This document shows positions 18,701 to 29,099 of a stretch of 64,000 nt of DNA, one piece after another; the stretch's first letter is position 1; each line of letters begins with the position of its first letter. This DNA is from Methylobacter sp. GTDB taxonomy: Bacteria > Pseudomonadota > Gammaproteobacteria > Methylococcales > Methylomonadaceae. The DNA lies in assembly GCF_004322395.1 (NCBI RefSeq), contig NZ_SCTW01000133.1, positions 48,074-112,073 of the forward strand, read 5' to 3'. The translations under genes were made by a program, and so were the position numbers. A model generated the notes under the pieces. That model was not told the origin of the DNA, ran no database searches, and was given only the letters and a program-made list of their open reading frames with translations.

Positions 18701-21700
18701 TTACATTTGCGCCAAAAAATCATCCAGCTGGTTTATATCGAAACCATCGTAATCGATATCGGATGGCGTTAAGGATTGAGTTTCGCAGTTCGCGGCGTGA
18801 TCGATGATATTTACCAGCGACTGTTTAAAACTTTCCGCAAAAGCGCTTATCCGATCCCGGCTATACAAATGGCGCGGATACGCTATTTCAAAAGACAGCT
18901 GTTCCGCAACATGTTTGCCGACGAATTCAATCAAGTAAGGCGCAATGGCATCTGGGGAGAAAATATCGCCGATATTTTCATTGGCTAATGAAAACCGGCC
19001 TTGCTGGTGCTGCCCGAATTGCCCTAAATAATTAAAACTGATCGCCGGGTCTTTAAATGGCTGCCCGTCAATCGCGTTATTCATATAGCGCACCATGCCG
19101 TAACCGACCCCTTTATCGGGAATGGCTCGCAAACTTTCTTTAACGCTCTTGATCAAATACCCCAAATCCTGGTTTTTGTTATATTCCAAGGTAACCGGAT
19201 AGCGCGTAGTAAACCAGCCTATCGTGCGGCTGACGTCAACATCTTCGAGCACGTCGCGGCCATGGCCTTCCAAAATGATACTTAAGGCCTGCGAATTTTC
19301 CCACTGGCTATATGCCAGCAGCAATGCGGCCAACAACAAGTCATTGGCTTCTGTCGTGTAAGCCTGATGCACGCCGGTCAAAAACTGCTCGCTGTGGGCT
19401 TGGCCAAGCTCGACTTTAACAATATCCAAGTCTTTATATTTCACGCTCTGGCCGTTTAGGCTGGGCGATAATGCCTGCTGTTGCCAATATCCTTGTTGCT
19501 CGGCAATTATTTTCTCGCCCTGCTGCCGGAACTGCTGCATCCAGAGCTTAAGCGATGCAGTCGGTTCGGGTGCGTGCCATTGACTGCCTTGCTCGTAAGC
19601 ATCGTTTAAATCTTCCATCAAAATCCGCCACGATACGCCATCGATGACCAAATGATGAGCCACCAGCAACAGATAGTGTTTATCGGGCAATCGGTAGTAA
19701 ACCGCTTTCAGCAGCGGCCCCGCGCTTAAATCGAACGACTTTTGCAATGCTCCGGCGTGCGCGCTTAATTGTTCAATTGAAGCTAAATCAAACTCCGAAA
19801 AATCGAGGCTTTCAGTATTGTCGTAAAATTGCCGCCACTGCCGATCCCGATTCTGGAACCGAAGCCGGAAAGCATCATGGCTGTTGCAAACCTGGGTTAA
19901 AGCCTGTTTTAACCGGGCCGCATCCAGGTCTTTCGTTTCCAATAAAAATGCCTGATTAAAATGATGAAACTCGCTGCGATGATTGGCAAAGAAATGCTGC
20001 TGGATTGGATTTAACGGCAGTTCGCCTTCAGCTTTGCCCGATGCGACTGGAGCCGTCTTAATCGCTACAAGTTTAGGCGCAAGCTTGCTGATTGACGGGT
20101 GGGTGAATAAATCCCGAACTTCCAGTTTCCAGCCTGCCTGACGGACACGGGAAACAATTTGCAGGGCTTTAATGGAATCCCCGCCTGACGCAAAGAAGTT
20201 ATCGTCCCTGCCGATGCTGTCCAGGCCTAAAACCGCACACCAGACTTGACCCAGTGCCTGCTCCCGTTCACCTTGAGGCGCACCGCCCAAATCATCGCTC
20301 AGCCTTTGCGCTTCGGATAATTTCGGCAAGGCTTTGCGATCTATTTTGCCGGACGAATTTAACGGCAGTTTATCCAGCACGACAAAATGCGCGGGGATCA
20401 TATAATCAGGCAATTGCTTGGCCAAGCCCGCTCGTAAATCGGTAACGCTCAACTGGCTTTGTGCAACCAGATAAGCCACGATCTCCGCAGACTCGCCTTT
20501 ATTGACCCGCGCGACCGCCTGTAAAACGCCGGGATATTGAGCTAGCTGCGCCTCGATTTCGCCCAGCTCGATACGATAACCGCGAATTTTAACCTGATCG
20601 TCCAAGCGGCCCAGAAACTCGATTTCACCTTGTTGATTAACCCGGCCCTGATCGCCTGTCCGGTAATATCGCTTTCCTTGCTCAGCCGGAACAAATCGCG
20701 CTGCGGTTAAAGCCGGTTGTTGCCAGTAACCTTGCGCCAACGCGAGGCCGCTAATATAGATTTCTCCGGCCAGTCCATCGGGCTGTTGATGCCCATAGCA
20801 ATCGACTATTTTCACCAACGCATGATCCAGCGATTTTCCGATGCTAACCGCCGCGCTCCGGTATCGGCGCCGGTTGTCCACAGTATGTAGCGTTGCATCG
20901 ACGGTGCATTCGGTTGGCCCATACACGTTATAAACTTTAAGATTTCCGGCTTGGCGGCTGTTAGCTATGGCCTCGATCAACTGCGGCGGCAACGCCTCGC
21001 CGCCGACAATCAATTGCTTTACCCGCAAATCCTGGCGCTCGGCTAAGCCCGCCTCCAACATAATCTGCAATAACGACGGCGTGCAATCGCTCAGTTCGAT
21101 TTCCTGTTTTTGCAAATAACTAAGTAATGCCTGACCGTCGCGACGCGACTCGCTATCGCAAATATGCAGGCAATGGCCTTGCAGCAACGCGGCAAAAATC
21201 TGCTGAACCGACGCGTCAAAAATGAACGACGCCATCAGCGCGACATTCAGGGCCTTGGGGCTGTCCCGGTAAATCCCACGGTTTAATGACTGAACCAAGC
21301 CAAGCACCGATTGATGGCTGATCAAAACGCCTTTAGGCTGGCCGGTCGAACCGGAGGTGTAAATTAAATAAGCTGGGGCCTGTGCAGGTATCGCTTGAAC
21401 TGCCGGTTGCTCAACAGGTCGTTGCAAATCGTTGCACTGAATATGCAGGTAATCGGCAAACACCGGTTCTTGGCTGATCACCGCTGCAACTTTGGCATCC
21501 TTTAAAATAAAATCCACCCTGGCCTTGGGCAAGGTCAACTCCAACGGCAAATAAGCGCAGCCCGCTTTTAAAATGCCGATCATCGCAACCAGATAGTCAT
21601 TAGTCCGGGGCAAATAAATTGCAACGATTGAGCCGGGCTTGATACCGGACAAATGCAAGCGCTGGGCAATAACCTCGGCCCGCTCAGATAACTGCCGGTA

Positions 21701-23365
21701 GCTTAAAATCTCCAGGCCGTCGTTCAGCGCGTTTGTATCGGGCGTTTTTATGACTTGGGCATTGAATGCGTTGACGATGGTTTGCTTATCGTCAATGCTT
21801 AAGCCGATACTCGGTAAGGCATCATTACTAGTTAAACGTAAGTCGCCGACCGCCGAATCCGGATTTTGCGCAATACCCTGCAACAACGCAGCGTAATGGC
21901 TCACCATGTTTTCCACGGTTACTGCATCGAACAAATCGGTGCTGTATTCAAACACGCCTTCAATCCGGCCTTGCTCCATGCCCAGCTCCAGCGTTAAATC
22001 GAACTTGGCGGCTTCGCTTTGCAAGGCCTCGCGCTGCATCGTCAGGCCTTTCAGCGCTATGTCCTTAATCGGTGCGTTCTGCCAAAGAAACATCACCTGC
22101 ACTAACGGGTTAGAACCAAAATCCCGTTCCGGTTTCAGTGCTTCAACCAGCCGCTCGAACGGCACAAACTGCAAATCGAACGCGTTAAGGCAAAAATCGT
22201 TAACCTGCGCCAATAACTCAGTCACGCGCGGATTAGCTTCTATTCGCGCCCGTAAAGGAATGGTATTGATAAAAAAACCGACTATCGGTTCCAAATCGGG
22301 TTCGTTCCGATTGGCGGCCTGCGTGCCGACCAGCAAATCGTTGCGTCCGCTGTAACGCTGCAACAAAATAAAATACGCCGTCAGCAACAGCACAAATAAG
22401 CTGATGCCTTTGCTTTCGGCCAACTGCTCCAATTGCTTGCTCAACTCCGGCGCAATCGACACCGGGCAAGTCGAACCTTGATAACTGCGCGATTCGGGCC
22501 TGGACTTGCCGGTATTCAAATCCAGGCGGTATTCGCTGTTTTCCAATAATCGGCACCAGCGTTTAACGCCTTGCTCAATCGATGCGCTCTGCTGTTGTCT
22601 TTGCTGCCAAACCGAATAATCCCGGTAATTAATGCTGATCGGCGGCAAGTCCGGTTCAGCATTCGCCATATAACTTTGATAAGCCGCACCCAACTCCCGG
22701 CTTAAGATGCCCATCGACCAGCCATCGCTAATAATATGATGCATCGCCATTAACAAGACCCATTCATGTTGATCGTAACGGATCAACATGACTTGGGATA
22801 ACGGCGCCTGTTCAAGGTCGAACCGGGAGCCGGCCATTTGGCTTTTGGCTTGATCCAATAACGTTTGTTTTTGGCTGGCCGGATAAGCAGAAAAATCTTC
22901 CACTGCCATCTTCAAATCCAGCGCATCATGAATAAATTGCTGCGCGACGCCGTCGCTGTTTTCGCTAAACGTGGTGCGCAGGCTTTCATGGCGCCTGATC
23001 AAATACTCAAAACTGCGGCGCAAAACACTAATATCCAAATCGCCCGACAAACGGCTCGCCATTAAGATATTGTAAGTAGGCGAAGCGCCTTCCAACTTAA
23101 ACAAAAACCAAAGCCGTTGCTGGGCAAAAGACAACGGAACGGCATTCGAATCGGCAAAGCGGCTTAACGGCTCGGCCAAAGCCGCATGGCTTACCTCCAC
23201 CTGCTGCAACAGCGCTATCAATTCGGTTTTATTGGCTTTTAGTTGCGCCATCACTTCGGGCGTCATCGCCCCTTTGGGCGCTTTAAAGCGCAGCTCGCCC
23301 TGCTCCAGGTAAAGCCGTATGCCTTGCCGGTTTAGCTGATGCAATAAATCGGCGACTGAGGTCAA
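18701..23365 (-). CDS. NRPS, one module: TubC dock-C-A(Gln)-PCP-E
   Basis: 1554 residues. Residues 1 to about 57 form a TubC-type beta-hairpin docking domain (an RLYLEQGELRFKAPKG stretch then an ELKANK-like helix), expected to catch the acidic tail of PKS5. The condensation domain has HHIISDG (His 209). The A domain (Asp 717) reads DAQDIGVVDK, one conservative change from the Gln code DAQDLGVVDK. The PCP is GGDS (Ser 1064), the form usual before E domains. The epimerization domain (HHLVIDGVSWR, His 1237; EGHGRD; IGWFTTRYP; NYLGQF) ends in a COM-donor-like LTPSD...LDDF tail that should dock to NRPS7. Predicted output is D-Gln. The start is TTG at 23363-23365, overlapping the PKS5 stop as TTGA, with an AAGGCGG ribosome-binding-like stretch just upstream. 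Confidence 0.94.
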   Translation of the reverse strand: MTSVADLLHQLNRQGIRLYLEQGELRFKAPKGAMTPEVMAQLKANKTELIALLQQVEVSHAALAEPLSRFADSNAVPLSFAQQRLWFLFKLEGASPTYNILMASRLSGDLDISVLRRSFEYLIRRHESLRTTFSENSDGVAQQFIHDALDLKMAVEDFSAYPASQKQTLLDQAKSQMAGSRFDLEQAPLSQVMLIRYDQHEWVLLMAMHHIISDGWSMGILSRELGAAYQSYMANAEPDLPPISINYRDYSVWQQRQQQSASIEQGVKRWCRLLENSEYRLDLNTGKSRPESRSYQGSTCPVSIAPELSKQLEQLAESKGISLFVLLLTAYFILLQRYSGRNDLLVGTQAANRNEPDLEPIVGFFINTIPLRARIEANPRVTELLAQVNDFCLNAFDLQFVPFERLVEALKPERDFGSNPLVQVMFLWQNAPIKDIALKGLTMQREALQSEAAKFDLTLELGMEQGRIEGVFEYSTDLFDAVTVENMVSHYAALLQGIAQNPDSAVGDLRLTSNDALPSIGLSIDDKQTIVNAFNAQVIKTPDTNALNDGLEILSYRQLSERAEVIAQRLHLSGIKPGSIVAIYLPRTNDYLVAMIGILKAGCAYLPLELTLPKARVDFILKDAKVAAVISQEPVFADYLHIQCNDLQRPVEQPAVQAIPAQAPAYLIYTSGSTGQPKGVLISHQSVLGLVQSLNRGIYRDSPKALNVALMASFIFDASVQQIFAALLQGHCLHICDSESRRDGQALLSYLQKQEIELSDCTPSLLQIMLEAGLAERQDLRVKQLIVGGEALPPQLIEAIANSRQAGNLKVYNVYGPTECTVDATLHTVDNRRRYRSAAVSIGKSLDHALVKIVDCYGHQQPDGLAGEIYISGLALAQGYWQQPALTAARFVPAEQGKRYYRTGDQGRVNQQGEIEFLGRLDDQVKIRGYRIELGEIEAQLAQYPGVLQAVARVNKGESAEIVAYLVAQSQLSVTDLRAGLAKQLPDYMIPAHFVVLDKLPLNSSGKIDRKALPKLSEAQRLSDDLGGAPQGEREQALGQVWCAVLGLDSIGRDDNFFASGGDSIKALQIVSRVRQAGWKLEVRDLFTHPSISKLAPKLVAIKTAPVASGKAEGELPLNPIQQHFFANHRSEFHHFNQAFLLETKDLDAARLKQALTQVCNSHDAFRLRFQNRDRQWRQFYDNTESLDFSEFDLASIEQLSAHAGALQKSFDLSAGPLLKAVYYRLPDKHYLLLVAHHLVIDGVSWRILMEDLNDAYEQGSQWHAPEPTASLKLWMQQFRQQGEKIIAEQQGYWQQQALSPSLNGQSVKYKDLDIVKVELGQAHSEQFLTGVHQAYTTEANDLLLAALLLAYSQWENSQALSIILEGHGRDVLEDVDVSRTIGWFTTRYPVTLEYNKNQDLGYLIKSVKESLRAIPDKGVGYGMVRYMNNAIDGQPFKDPAISFNYLGQFGQHQQGRFSLANENIGDIFSPDAIAPYLIEFVGKHVAEQLSFEIAYPRHLYSRDRISAFAESFKQSLVNIIDHAANCETQSLTPSDIDYDGFDINQLDDFLAQM
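23195..23365 (-). other. TubC-type N-terminal docking domain of NRPS6
   Basis: Residues 1-57 match the TubC_N pattern: a short helix, a beta-hairpin (RLYLEQGELRFKAP), then a helix with MAQLKANK. The same fold opens NRPS4. In both genes it sits exactly where a PKS hands its chain to an NRPS, and nowhere else in the window. Confidence 0.85.
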
Positions 23366-26300
23366 ATCACACCGCCTTCGTATTCAGTCTCATCGTCTTC
23401 ATCGACCGCCGAAACCTGCAACGCCGATTGCACGACCTGAATCTGGGAGGCTAAACGCGCAATGGTGTTATATTCAAAAATCAGCTTCACTTCCAGGTTC
23501 ATGTTCAACAATTCTTTTAGCCGCGATATGACTCTAATCGCAATTAACGAATCCCCGCCCAACGCAGAAAACTCATCATTGATACCCGGCTTATCAATGC
23601 CCAACACGTCGGCCCATACCCCGGCAATCAATTGCTGTATTGGGGTTTCCGGCGCTACGTATTGTTGGGCTAAATGAGGCCTTTGATGACCGGACTGGCG
23701 TATTTCGGGTGCAGGCTCAGTTGCGCTGGCTTGCTGTACATCCTGAGTACGGCCGGTTTTAACCAGTAGTTGGCTGTAGCCTGAAGCTAGGGCTCTTCGT
23801 ATAGCTTCAAAACCTTCGGCATCGCTTATGCCTCCTTTCAGTTCCAGGCCGGTACTGCCGGCTACCCGCTGCTCGAAAGCGACCGCCTGGCCTATGCTTT
23901 GCCAGCGATCCCAGTCCAGCGTATATACCCGGCCCAGTTGATGATGACGGCAATAATGCGCAAACGCATCCAGATAGCTATTAGCGGCGGTATAGGCAAT
24001 ATTCCCCTGCCCGCCGGTAATCGCATTCAGCGATGAAAACAATACGACAAAATCCAGCGAGTTAAAATCGATGCACTGTTGCAGAACCAATGTGCCCTGC
24101 ACTTTGGGTTGCAGTTCAGCCAGCGAGCGGGCTTTATCCTGAAGATCGATATAACCCCGGCTATCGCTGGCCGCTGTGTGGAAGATTCCGTTTAATCCGC
24201 CGTATTCGGCGAGCGCCCGATCAACCACGGCTTGCATCGCTTGGGCATCGCAAACATCGGCCGTGCAAACCATCACTTCCGCCCCGGTCCGCTGCATATC
24301 CAGCAACATGCCGATGGTTTCGGTTTGTTGCCGGGCGCGAGTGTTACTGTGGCCTCTGCCTGCCCGTTTTTGTCCCGGCGCTCTGGCGACTACCAAGCAG
24401 CAATCGGTTTTCAAGCGTTGCTCGGGTTCGGGAGGAAACACTGCAACCTCCGCAAACAAACCGCTGCAGGTCATGACTTGTTGCCATGCATCCGGGCTTA
24501 ACAATGGCGTTGTGCCGGAACGCAGATCGGTATCGCTAAAATACCACCAGCCTTCCGCGAGCCCCCAGACCATTTCATACCAACGCGGGATAGGCGGCGT
24601 TTCAACCAAGCATAAATCCCCGCCGGGTTTTAATAAGCGGCTTAGCTGGCTAACGGCTTTGCCAATATCGGGGGTTGCGTGAACGACGTCCAGCCCGTAA
24701 ATCAAGTCAAAACTTTGCAAGTCGAAACCTTGAGCGACCGGGTCCTGAAAAATATCGAATACCGAAAAGCGCATAAAATCCAGGCCTTGCTTTTGGGCCT
24801 GTTGCTGGACTTTCAAAACAAAGGATTTGCCGATGTCGGTAAAATAATATTCGACTTTTTTGCCGCGCAAAGTAGGCGCAATGATGCCGGTCAACACGCC
24901 ACTGCCGCCGCCCACTTCAAGAATCCTGACCACCTCGTCGGACTGGTCTATGGTTTGATGAACCAGATGTTTCAACAACTGGTAATAAACCCGGTGATTG
25001 GAATGCTCGACCGTTTTTTCACCGGTTTCCGAAATCAGGCTGCGGTCGCCGTCCGGATATAACACGCTGATCGCTTCGATTTCGCCGGACAAGGCTTTAG
25101 CAAAATGCGCGACGCAATGAGCGACCATTTCATGCAGGGGTTTAAAGCCTGAGTAATCCCGATTGATTTGCTGTTCCAGTTGGCCGATTTCTGTGGCCCA
25201 ATCTCGAGCATCCGGCAAAGTGAAAGAAAAACTCTGAGCCTGCCAATCGATCAAATTGTCCCTTTGCAAAATTTCCAGCAATAAGCCTAAAAATTTATCG
25301 AATTTGGCTAACAGCTTCAGCTGTTCGCCAACTTCACTGGCTGTCCATTGCTTATCGCCATAAGGCTGGATGCCCGCCTGCTCGAAAAAGCTCAACAAAT
25401 GCAGGCTGCACAATTGCTCCAGCTTGTTTCTTAAATCGGGATAGCTATCCAGTCCGGCAATTGCCAATTCCTTAATCAGCTTCTTTTCGGTCCGATCCAA
25501 GTCCGTCAGCAGATCGCTAAAGCCGCTTTGATTTTCCAATCCGACAAGAGATTGCCATATGCTTTTATCCGGGAAATCCTGCTGCGTGGTCAACACCAAT
25601 TTGGCTTGGTATTTCCGCGCCAGAAATCCCGCCAACGACAAACCGATCCCGCCCAAACCTCCGGTGATTAAATAGCTGCCGTGCTGTTTTAGCATATCTT
25701 GGCTATGGCTTATTTCAGGCAGACTCAAATTTTCAAGATCGGGCCGCCAGTAATATCCGTGCCGCCAAGCTAAAACCGGGCTGCTGTAACTCACGCCGGA
25801 AAAATCGGGCAGAGCCGATTGCCCAGCCTCAAAATCTATCAATCGGCATTGAATGTGCGGATATTCCTGCGGCACGACTTTAACCGGGCCTAACAGCAAA
25901 GCCTGCATCGGCGACAAGCTGGTTTCCGCGCCGGTCACCTCAAACAAGCCCTGCGTTATTACCGTAATCCGGCACTGAACTTGGGGAGATACCCGGTTCA
26001 ATGTCTTGCAAAAATTCAGCAGGCCCAAATATGGCAAGGCGTAATTATCATTGTTAATGTTCCAGCAATAAACCAGTTCTATAGTCTTATGCCCGGTCAA
26101 TGACAAATCGCCGATCAGGCGTTCAAAGTCCTGTTCCAGTTCGGGATTAAACGCAAATAAATGCTCGTTAATTTGCTGATAGCTGTCAGCTGTTTTTACT
26201 TGCCGCCACTGCGCCGCGCCCCTCTTAAAATCAACTCCTGCATCATTTACAAACGCTAAATAAATATCAGCAGGCTGAGGTTCGGTTGCAGGTATAGCCA

Positions 26301-29019
26301 GACAGCGTTGCCAGTTAACTGTCGAAAACCAGTCGGCTAAATCGGAAGTTTGATCTTTGCAAACAGATTCGCAGCCACCGATTGCTTTAGGCTCTACCCA
26401 ACAACGCTGCCGCTGGAAAGGATAAGTCGGCAATGCAACACGTCGGCGTTGTTCGGCTTGATAAAAGCCGTTCCAATCCACCGTTACGCCGGCGCTCCAC
26501 AACTCCGCTACTGTCGCCTGCAAACCCATTTGGTCACTTAATGTTCCCAGGATAGTTTGACCATCCTTCAGCATCGATTTTGCTAGCGCCTGCAAGGTAT
26601 GCCCTGCGCCTACTTCCAGTAGAATCAGTTGATCGAATTCAGCGCACAATGTCTCCAGTCCTTTAGCAAAATGCACCGGTTGCAGCATATGCTCCTGCCA
26701 GTATCCGGCCAACGAGGCCGCTGCATCGAACCAGCTTCCGGTCAGGTTCGATACAAAAGGAATCGAATTCGGCTTCATGTCCAGCTGCTTAAACGACTCG
26801 CCAAATGCCTTAGCTGCCGACTGCATCAGCGGCGAATGAAAGCCGTGTGAAACGGTCAGCTGCCGATAGTCGATGTCTTTGTGTTGAAGCTCCGGCAATA
26901 ACGCATCGATAGCTTGTTGGCTGCCGCTTAGCACGCATTGGTTTTCGGCATTCACTGCGGCCAAAGCCAATTCTTGATTCAGCCATTGCATGCATTGCGC
27001 CTGCGTTGCCCTAACCGCCAACATGCCGCCTGAAGGCGCGGACTGCATTAATCGCGACCGTTCAGCGACCAGTTTTAAAGCATCTTCCAAGCTGAACACG
27101 CCCGCAACACATGCCGCAACATATTCGCCCAAACTGTGACCGATCATAGCCGCAGGCTTGATTTGCCAAGCCATTAACTGCATCGCCAAGGCATACTCGA
27201 ATACAAACAGGGCCGGTTGGGTGTTTTGCGTCTTGTTTAACTGTTGCTCGGCTTCCTGCTGAGCGCCTTGCTCCGGAAACATAAGCTGCCTTAAATCCAG
27301 CCCCAGTAACGGCTTTAAATAGTCGCAACAAAAATCCACCTGCTGCTTGAACACCGTTTCGGTCCGGTACAGCAACTGCCCCATTCCGGTCTTTTGCGTG
27401 CCCTGCCCCGGAAACATAAACACCACGGCAGGAGACTTGCCGGTCGTGGTAATGCGCGATAAATCGGTTAAGGATTGAATAGCCTGCTGCGGGCTGTCTG
27501 CCAATACAAAACTTCTAACCGGCAATTCCTTGCGGCCGACTGACAAGCTGTAGGCCATATCCGCCAGATTCTGCCCGGCATGGGTTTGCAGATGGTCAGC
27601 CAGCGATAAAGCCAATTGCTTCAGCGCAGTTGGGGATTTAGCCGACAACGGCAATACTTGCTGCGGCCGGACTGACGGACCGGGGGTGCTGGTATCCGGA
27701 GCTTGCTCCAACACCACATGCGCATTAGTGCCGCCTATGCCGAATGAACTGACTCCGGCTCTTCGCGGCGTATTAGTTTGCGGCCAGTCTTGCAATTGCC
27801 GATTGACATAAAACGGGCTCTGTTTGAAATCGATCTCGGGATTAGCTTCGTTAAAGTGCAACGAAGCCGGTATCTGTTTATGATGTAAAGCCAGTGCGGT
27901 TTTTATCAAACCGGCGATGCCTGCGGCAGTATCCATGTGCCCGAGATTTGTTTTAACAGAGCCCAAAGCACAATACTGTTTGTTCTGGACTCTGGCAAAA
28001 GCCAGCTTTAGCGCCGCTATTTCAATCGGATCGCCCATTGGCGTAGCCGTACCGTGCGCTTCTATATAATCAATGCTGTCAGCCGGAACATTAGCCACTG
28101 CCAACGCTTCCGCAATAACGGCAGCCTGCCCGTTAACACTCGGCGCGGTAAAGCCGATCTTATCGGCGCCATCGTTATTGACTGCCGAACCTTTAATAAC
28201 GGCATAGATAGTGTCGTTATCCCGAATCGCGTCTTCCAGTCGTTTTAGTAAAACCAGACCGGCGCCGCTGGACGGAACCGTGCCGCCTGCTTGCGCATCG
28301 AATGCCCGGCAATGGCCGTCCGCTGATGGAATACCGCCCGGCTGGTATAAATACCCGGCTTTTTGCGGCACCAGCAACGTAGCGCCGCCTGCCATAGCCA
28401 CATCGCACTGGTAATCCCAAAGGCTCTGGCAAGCATAATGCACAGCAACCAGCGAAGTGGAACAGGCTGTGTTGATCGCTACCGCAGGACCTTTTAAATT
28501 CAATTTATACGCCAAGCGTGTCGCGGCAAAATCCTTATCGCTGCCGATCAGCATTTGGTAAAAGTCGGAAGATTCTTTCAAGCTGTAATCGGCCAACAGA
28601 TTATTGAGCAGATAAATATTCATGCCCACACCGACATAAGCCGCAATATCGCCTTGATAACGATCCGGGTCCAACGCCGCGCTCTCCAGCAACTGCCACG
28701 CGCATTCCAGCAACACGCGCTGCTGAGGGTCCATTAACTCGGCTTCGCGCGGAGTATAAGCGAACAAGTGAGCATCAAAGTCTTCAATGCCTTCAATCAT
28801 GCCTTTGGCCTTAACATAACCGGGCTGAGCCAGCTGAGACGGAGCAACACCTGCGGCTAGCAATTCGTCATCGGTAAAAAACCGGATGCCTTCTTCTCCT
28901 TGGCTCAATAGCCGCCATAAAGCATCGATATCGTCCGCTTTAGGAAAGCGGCAGGCCATACTGACGATAGCAATCGGCTCCAATTCATTTTCCGTTGACT
29001 GTGATTCGTTCATATTCAT
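23362..29019 (-). CDS. Type I PKS module: KS-AT-KR(with inserted C-methyltransferase)-carrier
   Basis: 1885 residues. The KS has NTACSTS (Cys 186) and both catalytic His regions (EAHGTATPMGDP, SVKTNLGHMD). The AT has GHSLGEY (Ser 629) and HGFHS, malonyl type. There is no DH or ER. The KR begins with TGGLGGIG (Thr 1119), is interrupted at about residue 1150 by a class I SAM methyltransferase (EVGGGSG, Glu 1368), and resumes at about 1555 to its Ser/Tyr site (Tyr 1676). His 1447 and Glu 1473 are 26 residues apart, as I recall for the catalytic pair of the CurJ C-methyltransferase, so C-methylation of the alpha carbon is favoured. The carrier is PCP-like (LGGDS, Ser 1824). Predicted unit: 2-methyl-3-hydroxyacyl. 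The acidic C-terminal tail should dock to NRPS6. The ATG at 29019 has an AAGAG motif upstream. Confidence 0.94.
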   Translation of the reverse strand: MNMNESQSTENELEPIAIVSMACRFPKADDIDALWRLLSQGEEGIRFFTDDELLAAGVAPSQLAQPGYVKAKGMIEGIEDFDAHLFAYTPREAELMDPQQRVLLECAWQLLESAALDPDRYQGDIAAYVGVGMNIYLLNNLLADYSLKESSDFYQMLIGSDKDFAATRLAYKLNLKGPAVAINTACSTSLVAVHYACQSLWDYQCDVAMAGGATLLVPQKAGYLYQPGGIPSADGHCRAFDAQAGGTVPSSGAGLVLLKRLEDAIRDNDTIYAVIKGSAVNNDGADKIGFTAPSVNGQAAVIAEALAVANVPADSIDYIEAHGTATPMGDPIEIAALKLAFARVQNKQYCALGSVKTNLGHMDTAAGIAGLIKTALALHHKQIPASLHFNEANPEIDFKQSPFYVNRQLQDWPQTNTPRRAGVSSFGIGGTNAHVVLEQAPDTSTPGPSVRPQQVLPLSAKSPTALKQLALSLADHLQTHAGQNLADMAYSLSVGRKELPVRSFVLADSPQQAIQSLTDLSRITTTGKSPAVVFMFPGQGTQKTGMGQLLYRTETVFKQQVDFCCDYLKPLLGLDLRQLMFPEQGAQQEAEQQLNKTQNTQPALFVFEYALAMQLMAWQIKPAAMIGHSLGEYVAACVAGVFSLEDALKLVAERSRLMQSAPSGGMLAVRATQAQCMQWLNQELALAAVNAENQCVLSGSQQAIDALLPELQHKDIDYRQLTVSHGFHSPLMQSAAKAFGESFKQLDMKPNSIPFVSNLTGSWFDAAASLAGYWQEHMLQPVHFAKGLETLCAEFDQLILLEVGAGHTLQALAKSMLKDGQTILGTLSDQMGLQATVAELWSAGVTVDWNGFYQAEQRRRVALPTYPFQRQRCWVEPKAIGGCESVCKDQTSDLADWFSTVNWQRCLAIPATEPQPADIYLAFVNDAGVDFKRGAAQWRQVKTADSYQQINEHLFAFNPELEQDFERLIGDLSLTGHKTIELVYCWNINNDNYALPYLGLLNFCKTLNRVSPQVQCRITVITQGLFEVTGAETSLSPMQALLLGPVKVVPQEYPHIQCRLIDFEAGQSALPDFSGVSYSSPVLAWRHGYYWRPDLENLSLPEISHSQDMLKQHGSYLITGGLGGIGLSLAGFLARKYQAKLVLTTQQDFPDKSIWQSLVGLENQSGFSDLLTDLDRTEKKLIKELAIAGLDSYPDLRNKLEQLCSLHLLSFFEQAGIQPYGDKQWTASEVGEQLKLLAKFDKFLGLLLEILQRDNLIDWQAQSFSFTLPDARDWATEIGQLEQQINRDYSGFKPLHEMVAHCVAHFAKALSGEIEAISVLYPDGDRSLISETGEKTVEHSNHRVYYQLLKHLVHQTIDQSDEVVRILEVGGGSGVLTGIIAPTLRGKKVEYYFTDIGKSFVLKVQQQAQKQGLDFMRFSVFDIFQDPVAQGFDLQSFDLIYGLDVVHATPDIGKAVSQLSRLLKPGGDLCLVETPPIPRWYEMVWGLAEGWWYFSDTDLRSGTTPLLSPDAWQQVMTCSGLFAEVAVFPPEPEQRLKTDCCLVVARAPGQKRAGRGHSNTRARQQTETIGMLLDMQRTGAEVMVCTADVCDAQAMQAVVDRALAEYGGLNGIFHTAASDSRGYIDLQDKARSLAELQPKVQGTLVLQQCIDFNSLDFVVLFSSLNAITGGQGNIAYTAANSYLDAFAHYCRHHQLGRVYTLDWDRWQSIGQAVAFEQRVAGSTGLELKGGISDAEGFEAIRRALASGYSQLLVKTGRTQDVQQASATEPAPEIRQSGHQRPHLAQQYVAPETPIQQLIAGVWADVLGIDKPGINDEFSALGGDSLIAIRVISRLKELLNMNLEVKLIFEYNTIARLASQIQVVQSALQVSAVDEDDETEYEGGVI
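24355..25572 (-). other. C-methyltransferase inserted within the PKS5 ketoreductase
   Basis: Residues about 1150-1555 lie between the NADPH-binding first third of the KR and its catalytic part. They contain SAM motif I (EVGGGSGVLT), the HATPD motif (His 1447), LVETPP (Glu 1473) and the AEGWWYFSDTDLR segment seen in PKS C-methyltransferases. The boundaries are estimated from motif positions. Confidence 0.75.
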
Positions 29020-29099
29020 GCAGTTAGCTCTTTATTTATTTTGTAATTATTTACTGTTGTTATGCAGTCAGTCGAATTTAAATTGCTTTAGTATTAGGT

